Shown here piece after piece: positions 47,017 through 55,861 of a DNA stretch of 64,000 nt. Source of the DNA: Phycisphaerae bacterium RAS1 (lineage in GTDB: Bacteria; Planctomycetota; Phycisphaerae; UBA1845; Fen-1342); contig SMLU01000001.1 of the NCBI GenBank assembly GCA_007859745.1, positions 2,604,001-2,668,000 on the forward strand, written 5' to 3'. The notes under the pieces were generated by a model, which was not told the origin of the DNA, did not search any database, and worked only from the letters and a program-made list of their open reading frames with translations. Position 1 is the stretch's first letter; every line of letters starts with the position of its first letter. Position numbers and translations under genes: made by a program.

Positions 47017-49614
47017 ATGCGCCCGCTCTCGCCCTATTCCATGCTCGTCCTTGCGGTTCTTGCCCTCGCGTCGGTTGATGGCTGCCCGCCGGCCGCCGAC
47101 ATGGGCGCCGACGACCCGGACAACGCCAATTCGAACGCGAACGCCAACGACAACAACGGCGGATCGAATTCATCGCTCGTGCCTGAGAGCAAGCCGGTCG
47201 TTCCCGATGCTGCGCCCGCGGCGCCCGTTGAGCCGGCCCCGCCGCCGCTGACCGGCGCGACCGCGCTGCTGAACGAGATTCGCTTCTCCCCGCGCGAGGG
47301 CGAGCATGCGTTCGCCGAGTTGAAAGCCGCCGCCGGCAGCGCCTTGGCCGGCCTGAAGCTGGTGAGCGATGGCGGCACGGAATTCGTGATACCGGCGGGC
47401 GCCGCCGCGGATGATTCCGGGATCGCCGTGGTTCTGTTCGACGACGCCAGCGGTATGGCCGGCAATCAAATCAGCGCCGCTCCCGGCGATTTCCTGAATC
47501 CGACCGCCGGCTCACTGACGCTGATGAGCGCCGCCGGGGCCGAGCTGGATCGTATCGCCTGGGGCCCGGACCAGCCGGAGACGGCTCGTCTCTCGCGTGG
47601 CGGCGGAAGCGGCCCGGAGGACGCGGCGCCGGGAATGTCGATTGGCCGCTTTCCACAATCGGTCGGCGTCGGTTGGGAAGGATGGACGGCTTTCGCGCCG
47701 GGGCAAACCACGCCGGGCGCCCCGAATCCCAATCCCGGCGCGGCGGTGCTGCTGCCGCTCTCGGGCTTCACGGTTCTGAGCGGGCAGGTGCAGCTTTCGT
47801 GGTATCCGGTCGAGAACGCGACCGCGTACATGATTCAGGTTTCAACGAGCGCCGATTTTGCATCGCTGACGCTGGATGCGATGGTGGATACCGCGGTCAC
47901 CCAGACGACGCTTGCGCAAGGCACGTATTACTGGCGCGTGCAGTCGATCGACGCCGACGGAATGGCGGCCGACTGGTCGCCGGTGAACGTCCTGTACGTC
48001 ACGGACACCGTCGACACCAGCGCCACGGGGGACTCGAACGACACGTCCAAGCCGCGCGGGCGGCTTCAGGGGCGCGGCACGGTCACGCGCGTGAATCTCG
48101 ACGGCCGCTCGCCGGGCGGCGCGTTCCCCAGTTTCTCGCAGAAGAAGGACTCGCCGCTGCTGCTGCTCGAGTCCGATCGCACCGCGATGGGCCACGCCTG
48201 GGACGGGCCGCACATGACCTGCGACACCAACGACCCGGCCGACAACATGAACTGCACGCTGGCCTCGACGCAGATGATCAACCACTTCTACGGCGGCGAT
48301 TTGACGCAGGATCGCATCGGCTACGACGCGCACCACGCGGACGCCGCCGGCCCGGAGACCGACCTGAATTTCAACGAGGGCAACTGGCCGGACAAGCCGC
48401 TGCGGTTTGCGCTGGGCGCCCCGGTTGGGTACACGACGCCGGCGGCCTACAGCTACGCCACGCTCTGGATGGCGTTGACGGACGCGATCGACGACGGCCG
48501 GCCGATGCTGCTGGTGATCATCTCCGGCGCCGGCACGCACAGCATCGCAGCACACGGGTACGAGATCGACACGACCGTCGTGCCGACGAAATTCTCCATT
48601 ATTGTGAATGACCCGTGGAACCACGGCAGCGCGTCGGCGCTGCGCGGGCCGATGGAGTACTACGCCCTGGCAAACCGCTTGGCGCGCATCTACATCGTGC
48701 CCAAGGGCGTCGCCGGCAAGAAGCAGGAGAAGGAAGTCACCACCGACACCGACCGCGACGGCGTGTTTGATTTCGACGAGAAGAGTCGTTTCGGCACGCG
48801 CTGGGACGGCCGCACCGTCAACCAGATTCCCTCCAGCGACTCCGACAAGGACTGCCTGACCGACAAGATGGAGATCGAGCGCAGCGTGCTCGATCCCAAG
48901 CACGGCTACGCCATCAAGCTCAACCAGAAGAAGGGCGACGGAAAAGCCCGCGGAAATCCGCCCGGCAACGCCTCTCCCGGCGGACGGAAGCCCGAACTCC
49001 TGTTGGACACCGACGGCGGCGGATTGCCGGACGCGGCCGAGGACTGGAACCTCGACGGAAAGCCGCAGGACGCCAAGGGCGAGTCGGATCCGTATGACAA
49101 GTCCGACGACCCGCGGACGATCACCGGCACGCTGCGCATCGGCCGTAACCAGATTGAGGACATCACCGGCATCATTGAGGACATGTACGTCGAGCACATG
49201 TGCCGGCTGGGGGCCGACGGCAAGATCACGGGAACCGTCAAAGTCACGCACAATTCGTACCAGTACTACGACGCCGCGGCGACGGACGAATGCGCTGCGC
49301 GGCGGATCGAGACGAACTGGGACGAATGGACGTACATGACCAGCGTCAAGGGGCGTTTCGATTGCGTCCACCCCGTGATTGAAGCCGTAATGATCCACTC
49401 GCTCGATCCCGTCGGAATCACAATCGTCGATCCGTGCGACGGAACCGACCGCGTCACCGGCGCCAACTATTTCGGAACGTGGGGCATCACGCAGTTCCCC
49501 AACCTGGAGATTTCGGGCTCACCCGGGCGCGTCGTCTACAAGGGACACCACGGCGACCCGGCCGAGCACAGCCCGTCGCAATTCTCGATGGTGGAGCTGA
49601 CGTTCACGCGCTAG
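47017..49614 (+). CDS. exported multidomain protein with C39-like peptidase
   Basis: 865 residues. A signal with lipobox-like VDGC (about Cys23) precedes an Asn-rich linker. Domains: lamin-tail (TALLNEIRFSPREGEHAFAE, residues ~85-230), fibronectin III-like (FTVLSGQVQLSWYPVENATA through GTYYWRVQSIDADG, ~245-330), then a C39-like papain fold with Cys in DNMNCTLASTQMINHFYGGD, His in ISGAGTHSIAAHGYEI and IIVNDPWNHGS (~380-570). Calcium-binding TSP3-like runs follow (TDTDRDGVFDFDEKSRFGT, SDSDKDCLTDKMEI) and a beta domain of unknown type. It probably acts at the cell surface; the substrate is unknown. The ATG at 47017 gives the signal peptide. Confidence 0.7.
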   Translation: MRPLSPYSMLVLAVLALASVDGCPPAADMGADDPDNANSNANANDNNGGSNSSLVPESKPVVPDAAPAAPVEPAPPPLTGATALLNEIRFSPREGEHAFAELKAAAGSALAGLKLVSDGGTEFVIPAGAAADDSGIAVVLFDDASGMAGNQISAAPGDFLNPTAGSLTLMSAAGAELDRIAWGPDQPETARLSRGGGSGPEDAAPGMSIGRFPQSVGVGWEGWTAFAPGQTTPGAPNPNPGAAVLLPLSGFTVLSGQVQLSWYPVENATAYMIQVSTSADFASLTLDAMVDTAVTQTTLAQGTYYWRVQSIDADGMAADWSPVNVLYVTDTVDTSATGDSNDTSKPRGRLQGRGTVTRVNLDGRSPGGAFPSFSQKKDSPLLLLESDRTAMGHAWDGPHMTCDTNDPADNMNCTLASTQMINHFYGGDLTQDRIGYDAHHADAAGPETDLNFNEGNWPDKPLRFALGAPVGYTTPAAYSYATLWMALTDAIDDGRPMLLVIISGAGTHSIAAHGYEIDTTVVPTKFSIIVNDPWNHGSASALRGPMEYYALANRLARIYIVPKGVAGKKQEKEVTTDTDRDGVFDFDEKSRFGTRWDGRTVNQIPSSDSDKDCLTDKMEIERSVLDPKHGYAIKLNQKKGDGKARGNPPGNASPGGRKPELLLDTDGGGLPDAAEDWNLDGKPQDAKGESDPYDKSDDPRTITGTLRIGRNQIEDITGIIEDMYVEHMCRLGADGKITGTVKVTHNSYQYYDAAATDECAARRIETNWDEWTYMTSVKGRFDCVHPVIEAVMIHSLDPVGITIVDPCDGTDRVTGANYFGTWGITQFPNLEISGSPGRVVYKGHHGDPAEHSPSQFSMVELTFTR

Positions 49615-49659
49615 CGGTCCCGCCCCCACCCGCGCGGGCCAGACAGCTTGTAACATCTG

Positions 49660-49906
49660 GGTGGGACGGGCGTCTCGCCCGTCCCTGCAAGCTCGAACGG
49701 GCAAGATGCAGCAGGATGCCCGTTCCACCCGAAGAAGTCGACAGGCTCAGAGGCCCGCGCGGCCCGCGGCAACGGCGCCGGTCGGCAATACCTGCCCGCT
49801 TTCGCCGTTTGGCCGGATGCACTGGCGTAACGCGGATCGCCGTTCATCATGGGTGGGACGGGCGTCTCGCCCGTCCTGCGCGACGGGCGAGACGCCCGTC
49901 CCACCC
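49660..49906. repeat. family B palindromes (two copies)
   Basis: TGGGACGGGCGTCTCGCCCG with an inverted partner: the copy at 49660-49730 has a decayed partner, and that at 49851-49906 is nearly perfect. A third copy is at 54561-54616. The gap 49615-49962 holds no gene. Confidence 0.88.
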
Positions 49907-49962
49907 AATTGCGATGCAAACGGCGTGACTAACTACTCTAGACCGCCGATCGGCTGGGACTC

Positions 49963-51177
49963 ATGCGCTCGTTGTCGAATAGCCGCACGTCGCGACCTTC
50001 CGCCCTTCTCCTCATGCTTGTGTGCGCGACGGCGACCGGGCCCTCTTGCCCGCGGAAGTCCGCGCCCCCGCCCGCGGACACCGGAACCGGCGACGTCACG
50101 TCCGATGCGCTCGCGGCGTCGCGCGTCCCGTCAACCGCAGATGCGCCCGGCGCGTACCAGAACGCCGCCGGACCGTTTGAGGTAGGCGTGCTGACCGCGT
50201 CGCTCGACGATCCGTCGAACGAGAAGCAGCTTCCGATTTTGGTCCGCTGGCCGCGTGAATTGCGAGACGCGGGACAGCCGACGCCGGGTTCCTTTCCGCT
50301 GGTCATCTTCTCGCACGGCGCCGGCGGCAGCAGCGACGCCTTTCCCGAGCTGAGCGACCACTGGGCCGGCCACGGTTACGTCGTCGTGCACCCGACGCAC
50401 TCGGATTCCGTCAAGCTCCGCCGCGAGCAGGGTGAGCGCATCCGGGATTTCGCAAACGCCGCCCAGCAAGTCGTCTCGAAAGTTCGACCGCAGGAGCGCG
50501 TCGCCGACGTCGTTCTGATCCTCGATTCGCTTGCTCAGATCGAAGAGATGATCGCCCAGCACGCGCCGGACTCTGCAGCGGGCGATGGAGAGCCGCGCGA
50601 TCCGGCGGTGCCCGCCTCGGCTGTCATGCGCATCGACCGCGAACGCATCGCGATCGCCGGCCATTCCGCGGGCGCCCTCACGGCCCAGATGCTGGCGGGC
50701 GTTCGTTTCACGGGACGGGGCAGTCGGCTCATCGGCAATCGCACGTTTCGCGACCCGCGCATCAAGGCTGCCATCGTCATCAGCGGCCAGGGGCTCGGCC
50801 GCCCGGCCTTCTCCGCCGATTCGTGGAAGAAGATCGAAATCCCCATGATGGTCTACGCCGGCAGCAACGACCACTCGCCCGTCTCCGACGAAACACCCGC
50901 CGGCCGGCGGCATCCTTTCGAGTACGCCCCGCCCGGCGACAAGTATCTCGTCTACATCGACGGCGCCACGCACGGCGCCTACCAGGGCCGCGAGACGGCG
51001 CGCATCCTGCGCGAGGGTACGCCCGACAACATCGACTACATCACCGACGTGGTCGCCTTCGGCACGCTGTCCTTCCTGGATGCGTACCTGAAGAATGACC
51101 CCGCCGCCCGCGCGTACCTCGCCTCCGACGAGATCACTCGCTATCCCGGCGGACGAGTCGAGTTCCGCCGCAAGTAG
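49963..51177 (+). CDS. secreted alpha/beta hydrolase (PAF-AH/dienelactone-like)
   Basis: 404 residues. A signal region (ALLLMLVCATATGPSC) suggests a lipoprotein or exported enzyme. The fold: LVIFSHGAGGSSDAFPELSD (oxyanion region), DRERIAIAGHSAGALTAQML with nucleophile Ser in GHSAG near residue 235, GSNDHSPVSDE (Asp), and DGATHGAYQGRETA (His). This matches the platelet-activating-factor acetylhydrolase-like group that includes plant chlorophyllase relatives. The substrate is probably a lipid or ester and is unknown. Confidence 0.8.
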   Translation: MRSLSNSRTSRPSALLLMLVCATATGPSCPRKSAPPPADTGTGDVTSDALAASRVPSTADAPGAYQNAAGPFEVGVLTASLDDPSNEKQLPILVRWPRELRDAGQPTPGSFPLVIFSHGAGGSSDAFPELSDHWAGHGYVVVHPTHSDSVKLRREQGERIRDFANAAQQVVSKVRPQERVADVVLILDSLAQIEEMIAQHAPDSAAGDGEPRDPAVPASAVMRIDRERIAIAGHSAGALTAQMLAGVRFTGRGSRLIGNRTFRDPRIKAAIVISGQGLGRPAFSADSWKKIEIPMMVYAGSNDHSPVSDETPAGRRHPFEYAPPGDKYLVYIDGATHGAYQGRETARILREGTPDNIDYITDVVAFGTLSFLDAYLKNDPAARAYLASDEITRYPGGRVEFRRK

Positions 51178-51225
51178 CCGGGTCGTCGGCCATTCAGGGG
51201 TGCATCCGTTTCACGTGGCGATCCG

Positions 51226-51326
51226 TCCGAACCCGCCGCGCCAAGCGGCGGGTTGACGATCGATAGCGATCGGCGCCCCACAGGCCGGGAACGTCAACCC
51301 GCCGCTTGGCGCGGCGGGTTCGGAAA
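51226..51326. repeat. family C palindrome, paired copy
   Basis: Two inverted copies of CCCGCCG-N7-CGGCGGG separated by about 50 bases, together a large stem in the gap between the hydrolase and the propeller gene. Confidence 0.85.
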
Positions 51327-51454
51327 GACGCCGCCAATTGCAACTTCTATCGGGATGCGTCCGCCGTTCAGTGTAAGCGTCATTTTCTGACAGCAGACGC
51401 CCCGCTCCCGTGTCTACTCGCACAATCGCCCCTGAACCCATCCGAGGAACCCAC

Positions 51455-52702
51455 ATGCCGCGTCGATCCTTGTTCGCCCCGGCCGTTGCCGGCGTCGCCT
51501 TCTGCGCTCCGCTTTGCCCCGCGCAATGGACGCAGTGGGGCGGCCCGCAGCGTGATTTTCAGATCGCCGCCCCCGCCAGGCTGGTTGAAAACTGGGGCGA
51601 AGACGGCCCGAAGGTGCTCTGGAAACGCGCCCTGGGCGCCGGCTACTCCGCTATCCTCGTCGACGGCGACCGGCTCTACACGATGATGCGCCGCGGCGAT
51701 GACGACGTCGTGCTCTGCCTGAAGGCTGCCGACGGCGAAACCATATGGGAGCGCCCCTACAGCGCCCCGCCCAAGCCCGACATGCAGCTCGAGTTCGGCC
51801 CCGGACCGCATTCAACCCCGGTGCTGACGGCCGACCGGCTCTTTTGCGTCAGCGCCACGGTCATCCTGAACGCCGTCGAAAAGTCGTCCGGCAAAATCCT
51901 CTGGACCAAGGACCTGATGGCCGAACTCGGCGCCAGCCACATGGGCCGCGGGTACGGCCCCAGCCCCCTGATCTACCGCGATCTGCTGATTCTCCCCGTG
52001 GGCGGCAAGCAGACCGGCGTCGCGGCCTTCAAGCAGGACAGCGGCGAACTGGTCTGGAAGACGCCGCCGATGCGCGGCTGCCAGGCCTCGCCCCGCATCG
52101 TGCGGATTCACGACGAGGATCATCTGGTCGCGTCCATGGGAACGGATCGATTGGCGCTGGACCCGGCCACGGGCGAAATCCGCTGGAGCATCAAGGCTGA
52201 CGATCAGTCCGCCGCGATCATGGCCTCCCCCTGTTTCATCGCGCCGGACTATGTGTTCTTCTCCGCGGCGTACGGCGGCGGCAGCGACCTGATCAAGGTT
52301 CTCCGCGACGGTGGGAAGTACTCGGCGGAAGTCACCTGGCATTCTGCGAAGATGAAAGTCCATCATCAGACGATCGTCTCACGCAACGGCTACGTCTACG
52401 GCTCCAGCGGCGACTTCGGTCCGGCGTTTCTGGCGGCGGTTGAGCTGGAAACCGGGAAAGTGACGGGACGGCTGCGCGACTTCGCGAAGTGCAACCTGCT
52501 GCTGGCCGGGGACAAGCTCATCGTGCTCGACGAGGAAGGCTGGCTTGCGCTGGCCAAGCCCGAATCGGATGGCATCAACGTCGTGTCGAAAGCAAAGCTA
52601 TTGCAGGACAAGGCCTGGACCGTACCGACCCTCGTAGGTACGAAGCTCTATCTGCGCGACACGCACGACATTATGGCTGTTGACCTGGGAGCCGAAGGAT
52701 GA
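51455..52702 (+). CDS. exported PQQ-type beta-propeller protein
   Basis: 415 residues. Signal peptide (LFAPAVAGVAFCAPLCPAQ) then a WD/PQQ-type propeller: QWTQWGGPQRDFQIAAPARL, VLWKRALGAGYSAILVDGDR, GKILWTKDLMAEL, GELVWKTPPMRG and PATGEIRWSIK. No PQQ-dehydrogenase active-site residues stand out, so it is probably a binding or structural protein, as is common for such planctomycete outer-wall proteins. GAGGA precedes the ATG. It overlaps the next gene by four bases (ATGA), so they form an operon. Confidence 0.82.
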   Translation: MPRRSLFAPAVAGVAFCAPLCPAQWTQWGGPQRDFQIAAPARLVENWGEDGPKVLWKRALGAGYSAILVDGDRLYTMMRRGDDDVVLCLKAADGETIWERPYSAPPKPDMQLEFGPGPHSTPVLTADRLFCVSATVILNAVEKSSGKILWTKDLMAELGASHMGRGYGPSPLIYRDLLILPVGGKQTGVAAFKQDSGELVWKTPPMRGCQASPRIVRIHDEDHLVASMGTDRLALDPATGEIRWSIKADDQSAAIMASPCFIAPDYVFFSAAYGGGSDLIKVLRDGGKYSAEVTWHSAKMKVHHQTIVSRNGYVYGSSGDFGPAFLAAVELETGKVTGRLRDFAKCNLLLAGDKLIVLDEEGWLALAKPESDGINVVSKAKLLQDKAWTVPTLVGTKLYLRDTHDIMAVDLGAEG

Positions 52703-53856
52703 AAAACCTGTGCAGACATTCCGCCGCGGCGCTGGCGATTCTCGCGCTGATCGCGCCGCTGTCCGCCGGTGAGATTCCGCCGCGCACCGAATCCGGCCAG
52801 ATGCTGGCCGCGCCCGCCGAGCTGGGCGACCGCGGCGAAATCTACCACGTCTCCGCCGGCGAAGATGCGCAACTCGTCATCACCTCCGACGCCCAGCTTC
52901 AGCGCACGCTCGTGACGTGCCGCCGCGTCGTCGGATATTTCGCGACGCCTTTCGAGTTGCAGGATGGCGAGCCGCCGCTGCTTGTCGGCGCCCTGCGAAT
53001 CCCCGTCGCGTCGCTCTTCAGCGGTTCCGACGGATTTGACCAGTTGCTGCGCAGTCCGGCGATGCTGGACGCCGCGAAATACCCGGAGATGACGGTTGAA
53101 CTGACCGGCGTGCAGGACGCCCGGCGTTTGTCTGGGGGCGATCGCGATCCCGTCGCGTACGAAATGACGCTGAAGGGCGTTCTGAGCGTCAAGGACAAAG
53201 CGATCGAGCTCTCCGCGCCCGCGAAGCTGACGCTGCTGCCTTTCACTTGGCGCACGATGAGCCGTTTTCCAGGCGACCTGATGACGCTGCGAACGAGCTT
53301 CGAGCTGAAGCTCGCCGACCTGGCTGTTCAGAAGCCCGACCGCTCCTGGAACGACAAGCTGACAGACGCCGTCAAGGTCGATGTGTTTCTGCTGGCCAAC
53401 ACCGTGCCGCCGGAGAAATCGCTCGATCCGAAGATCACCAGGCAGCAGTTGGTGAAGCACCTCAAGTACCTGACGCTGATCCGCGATTTCAATCAGCCGG
53501 CCGAGGGCTACGCCTGGGGCCGCCGGCTCCTGGCCGACCCGGCTACCGAGGCCGAGGCGCTCAACCGGCTGGCGATGGACACGCTGCTCGAGGACGGCAT
53601 CCGCACGCGCGATCTCGACTTCGCCCTGGCCGCTGCCCGCAGGGCCAGCGAAATGAAAAAAGACGCCGACGCGGCGATCCTCGACACGGTCGCCTTGGCT
53701 CATTTCCGCCGCGGCGACCCCAAGCAGGCCGCGACCTGGCAGCGAAAGGCGGTCGAGGCGCTCGGCGAGGCGCGCGAGGCGGAAGATTTCAAGAAGCGGC
53801 TGGCCGAATACGAGGCCGCGGCGGGAGCGATGCCGGACGGCGCCGCGACGCGCTGA
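52699..53856 (+). CDS. exported YceI-like domain plus TPR protein
   Basis: 385 residues with a signal peptide (SAAALAILALIAPLSAGEIP). Residues 30-240 resemble a YceI lipocalin-like domain: VTCRRVVGYFATPFELQDGE, AALRIPVASL-type strand, MLDAAKYPEMTVELTGVQDA, VAYEMTLKGVLSVKDKAIEL. The C-terminal 130 residues are helical TPR-like repeats (YLTLIRDFNQPAEGYAWGRR, DAAILDTVALAHFRRGDPKQ). The two-domain form is unusual because YceI proteins are normally single-domain. It is coupled to the preceding propeller gene. Confidence 0.65.
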   Translation: MKNLCRHSAAALAILALIAPLSAGEIPPRTESGQMLAAPAELGDRGEIYHVSAGEDAQLVITSDAQLQRTLVTCRRVVGYFATPFELQDGEPPLLVGALRIPVASLFSGSDGFDQLLRSPAMLDAAKYPEMTVELTGVQDARRLSGGDRDPVAYEMTLKGVLSVKDKAIELSAPAKLTLLPFTWRTMSRFPGDLMTLRTSFELKLADLAVQKPDRSWNDKLTDAVKVDVFLLANTVPPEKSLDPKITRQQLVKHLKYLTLIRDFNQPAEGYAWGRRLLADPATEAEALNRLAMDTLLEDGIRTRDLDFALAAARRASEMKKDADAAILDTVALAHFRRGDPKQAATWQRKAVEALGEAREAEDFKKRLAEYEAAAGAMPDGAATR

Positions 53857-53937
53857 CTCAGAACGCCAGCGAGCGCGCAGCTCACCACGGCTCGGCGCGC
53901 TTCGCGCTCGCCCTTCAGAGAGCACCGTCGACCAGCT

Positions 53938-54552
53938 TCAGCGATCGTCGCCGTCGCTGCGCCCGGCCGACAGGTCCTCCGGTGTATCGATATCCATCGT
54001 CACCGCGGCCGACGCGCAATCCACCAGTCGAACGCGCGCCGAAAACGCGCGCGGCAAGGCGTGCAGCCCGGCATCACACGCGCTCGACTCAACGAACGGC
54101 ACGTCGCTAGCGGGAAAGAGAATCGGGTGGCCGCGTCGTCCCGCGCGGGCGGCGAGCACGATCTGCGTCGGCCGGGCGCGAAAGGCGTCCATGCAGGCGT
54201 CGAAATCAGCCGGCGCGATGCCGGGGTGGTCGCCGGGGCAGACGAGAAAGCCACCCGTCTCCGCTGCCGCGCCGGCGTCGCGCCACGCGGCAAGGCCGAT
54301 CCGCACCGAGTCGATCATTTCGCTGTCCGCGACGTTATTCTGTGCGATGGTGAGCCGCGGCCGCGGCGGAATGTGGCACGCGATCTCGGAGCGCGTCACG
54401 ACCACCACGCCATCAACGCGCGACGCCAGCAGGGCATCCAGTACACCCAGCAGCATCGGCTTTCCGCCTACGACGAGAAGCTGCTTGTCCGCGCCCATGC
54501 GCCGGCTGCGCCCTGCGGCGGCCACGATTGCGGAGATACGTGTATGGCACAT
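53938..54552 (-). CDS. MobA/MocA-like nucleotidyltransferase
   Basis: 204 residues. The glycosyltransferase-A fold motif AIVAAAGRSRRMGADKQLLV contains the GxxxRMGxxK nucleotide loop, and GGFLVCPGDHPGIAPADFDA has the metal-binding Asp, then AARAGRRGHPILFPASDVPF. This is the MocA/MobA type, which adds CMP or GMP to molybdenum cofactor; closest in pattern to MocA (CTP: molybdopterin). No molybdoenzyme lies nearby. A related glycerol or purine catabolic transferase cannot be excluded. Confidence 0.8.
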   Translation of the reverse strand: MCHTRISAIVAAAGRSRRMGADKQLLVVGGKPMLLGVLDALLASRVDGVVVVTRSEIACHIPPRPRLTIAQNNVADSEMIDSVRIGLAAWRDAGAAAETGGFLVCPGDHPGIAPADFDACMDAFRARPTQIVLAARAGRRGHPILFPASDVPFVESSACDAGLHALPRAFSARVRLVDCASAAVTMDIDTPEDLSAGRSDGDDR

Positions 54553-54560
54553 CAGGAAAC

Positions 54561-54616
54561 GGGTGGGACGGGCGTCTCGCCCGTCGCGTGGGACGGGCGA
54601 GACGCCCGTCCCACCC
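54561..54616. repeat. family B palindrome
   Basis: TGGGACGGGCGTCTCGCCCG and a perfect inverted partner around a short loop; lies between the nucleotidyltransferase and the next minus-strand gene, where it may act as a 3'-end structure. Confidence 0.9.
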
Positions 54617-54643
54617 TCCGAAGCGGGGCTGCGTGACGCGGCA

Positions 54644-55861
54644 TCAGGGCGCTGACTGCACCGGCGGCAGCGCGATCACCATCGGCTCGGCCGCACGCTG
54701 GCCGGTGAACACTTCGATCATCTTCACGATCTGCTGCTGCCTTTCGGCGCTGTATTTCGGGCCGCGATAAACAAAGTCATCCAGTCCGGGGCCAAAGAAC
54801 CGCAGCATCGGAATGTCGCGCGCCAGGTCGTCGCCCCATCCGCGGAAAAGCTGCCCGCCGATCCGCAGCGCGTTGCGGTCCAGCGCCTGCACCAGCTCCA
54901 TCCGCGGATCGAGCGTGAAGGTCTGAAAATCAGGCGGCACGTAAATCAAATCGCGCACGTCGTATACCGCAGCGTACCATTCGCGGCCGTCCTTGTCGCT
55001 CCACGAGCTGCTGCGAGCGATCTGTCCGCCTTCCCACTGCTTGCGGCGGGCGACGCGCTGCGGCCAGTCGTCCGGGTAGCTGACCCAACTCTCGCCGGCG
55101 AGGCGCGCTTCGTCGGCTTCGGTGATGCGGCGGGCTTCATCGGCCGCCACCGCCTCGCGCAGGCTGCCCTCGTGGAAGATTCGTTGCCGATCGCGCTCCA
55201 GCACTGATTCCGTGTCGATCACGGCCTTGCCCGGACGCGGCCCGAGCGAACCGGACGAATCCTGCGCGGCCATCCGCCGCCGAATCACGTCCTCGTTGCC
55301 GGTGGTGTCGATGTCATCCGTGTCCGTGCCGGCGAAGCTGCGCGCGATGCGGGCTGCCGCCCGAACGCCGGGATCATCCGAAGTCGCCGCATTGGCTCCC
55401 TCCGTGCTGGCGGCGATTGCTTTCTCAATGACGTTGATTTCGACGCCGCTCCGGGCCGCCTTGGCCAGCACGCCCTCCGCCTGTAGCTCGATCTCGCCCG
55501 CGTCGACCGCGGCCGGCGCTGCCCGCAGCCCGCGCAGCACGCCGGCGGCGCGGCGCGCCGCCTCGTCGAACGCCTGGTCGCGCAGCGCCTTTCGCGCCAG
55601 GATCATCTCCAGCTTTGCCGTCGCCAGGGCCGCGTCGACCCGCGCCTGCCGCTCCAACCGCGACAGCTCGTCGCGCTCGACGCCGCTGGTGGCCGGCTCC
55701 GCTTTCGGCGACGCCGGTGCGCCGCGCGCGGGCGCCGTGGCCCGCACCGTCGATGCTTTCGCGATCATCTCTCGGTCTGACGCCATTTCGTCCGCCGCCA
55801 GCCGAGCGGTCAATCCGCCGGCCGCCAGCATCACTACGAACGCGAATCGAGTCGGGGACAT
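54644..55861 (-). CDS. exported protein of unknown function, coupled gene 2
   Basis: 405 residues. A signal peptide (FVVMLAAGGLTARLAADE) precedes an Ala-rich helical region (residues 40-180; ATAKLEMILARKALRDQAFD) and a conserved-looking C-terminal half with WVSYPDDWPQRVARRKQWEG, EWYAAVYDVRDLIYVPPDFQ and FFGPGLDDFVYRGPKYSAER. I do not recognise a family. The ATG at 55861 overlaps the stop of the upstream gene (TGATG). This suggests the two products work together, probably in the periplasm. Confidence 0.6.
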   Translation of the reverse strand: MSPTRFAFVVMLAAGGLTARLAADEMASDREMIAKASTVRATAPARGAPASPKAEPATSGVERDELSRLERQARVDAALATAKLEMILARKALRDQAFDEAARRAAGVLRGLRAAPAAVDAGEIELQAEGVLAKAARSGVEINVIEKAIAASTEGANAATSDDPGVRAAARIARSFAGTDTDDIDTTGNEDVIRRRMAAQDSSGSLGPRPGKAVIDTESVLERDRQRIFHEGSLREAVAADEARRITEADEARLAGESWVSYPDDWPQRVARRKQWEGGQIARSSSWSDKDGREWYAAVYDVRDLIYVPPDFQTFTLDPRMELVQALDRNALRIGGQLFRGWGDDLARDIPMLRFFGPGLDDFVYRGPKYSAERQQQIVKMIEVFTGQRAAEPMVIALPPVQSAP

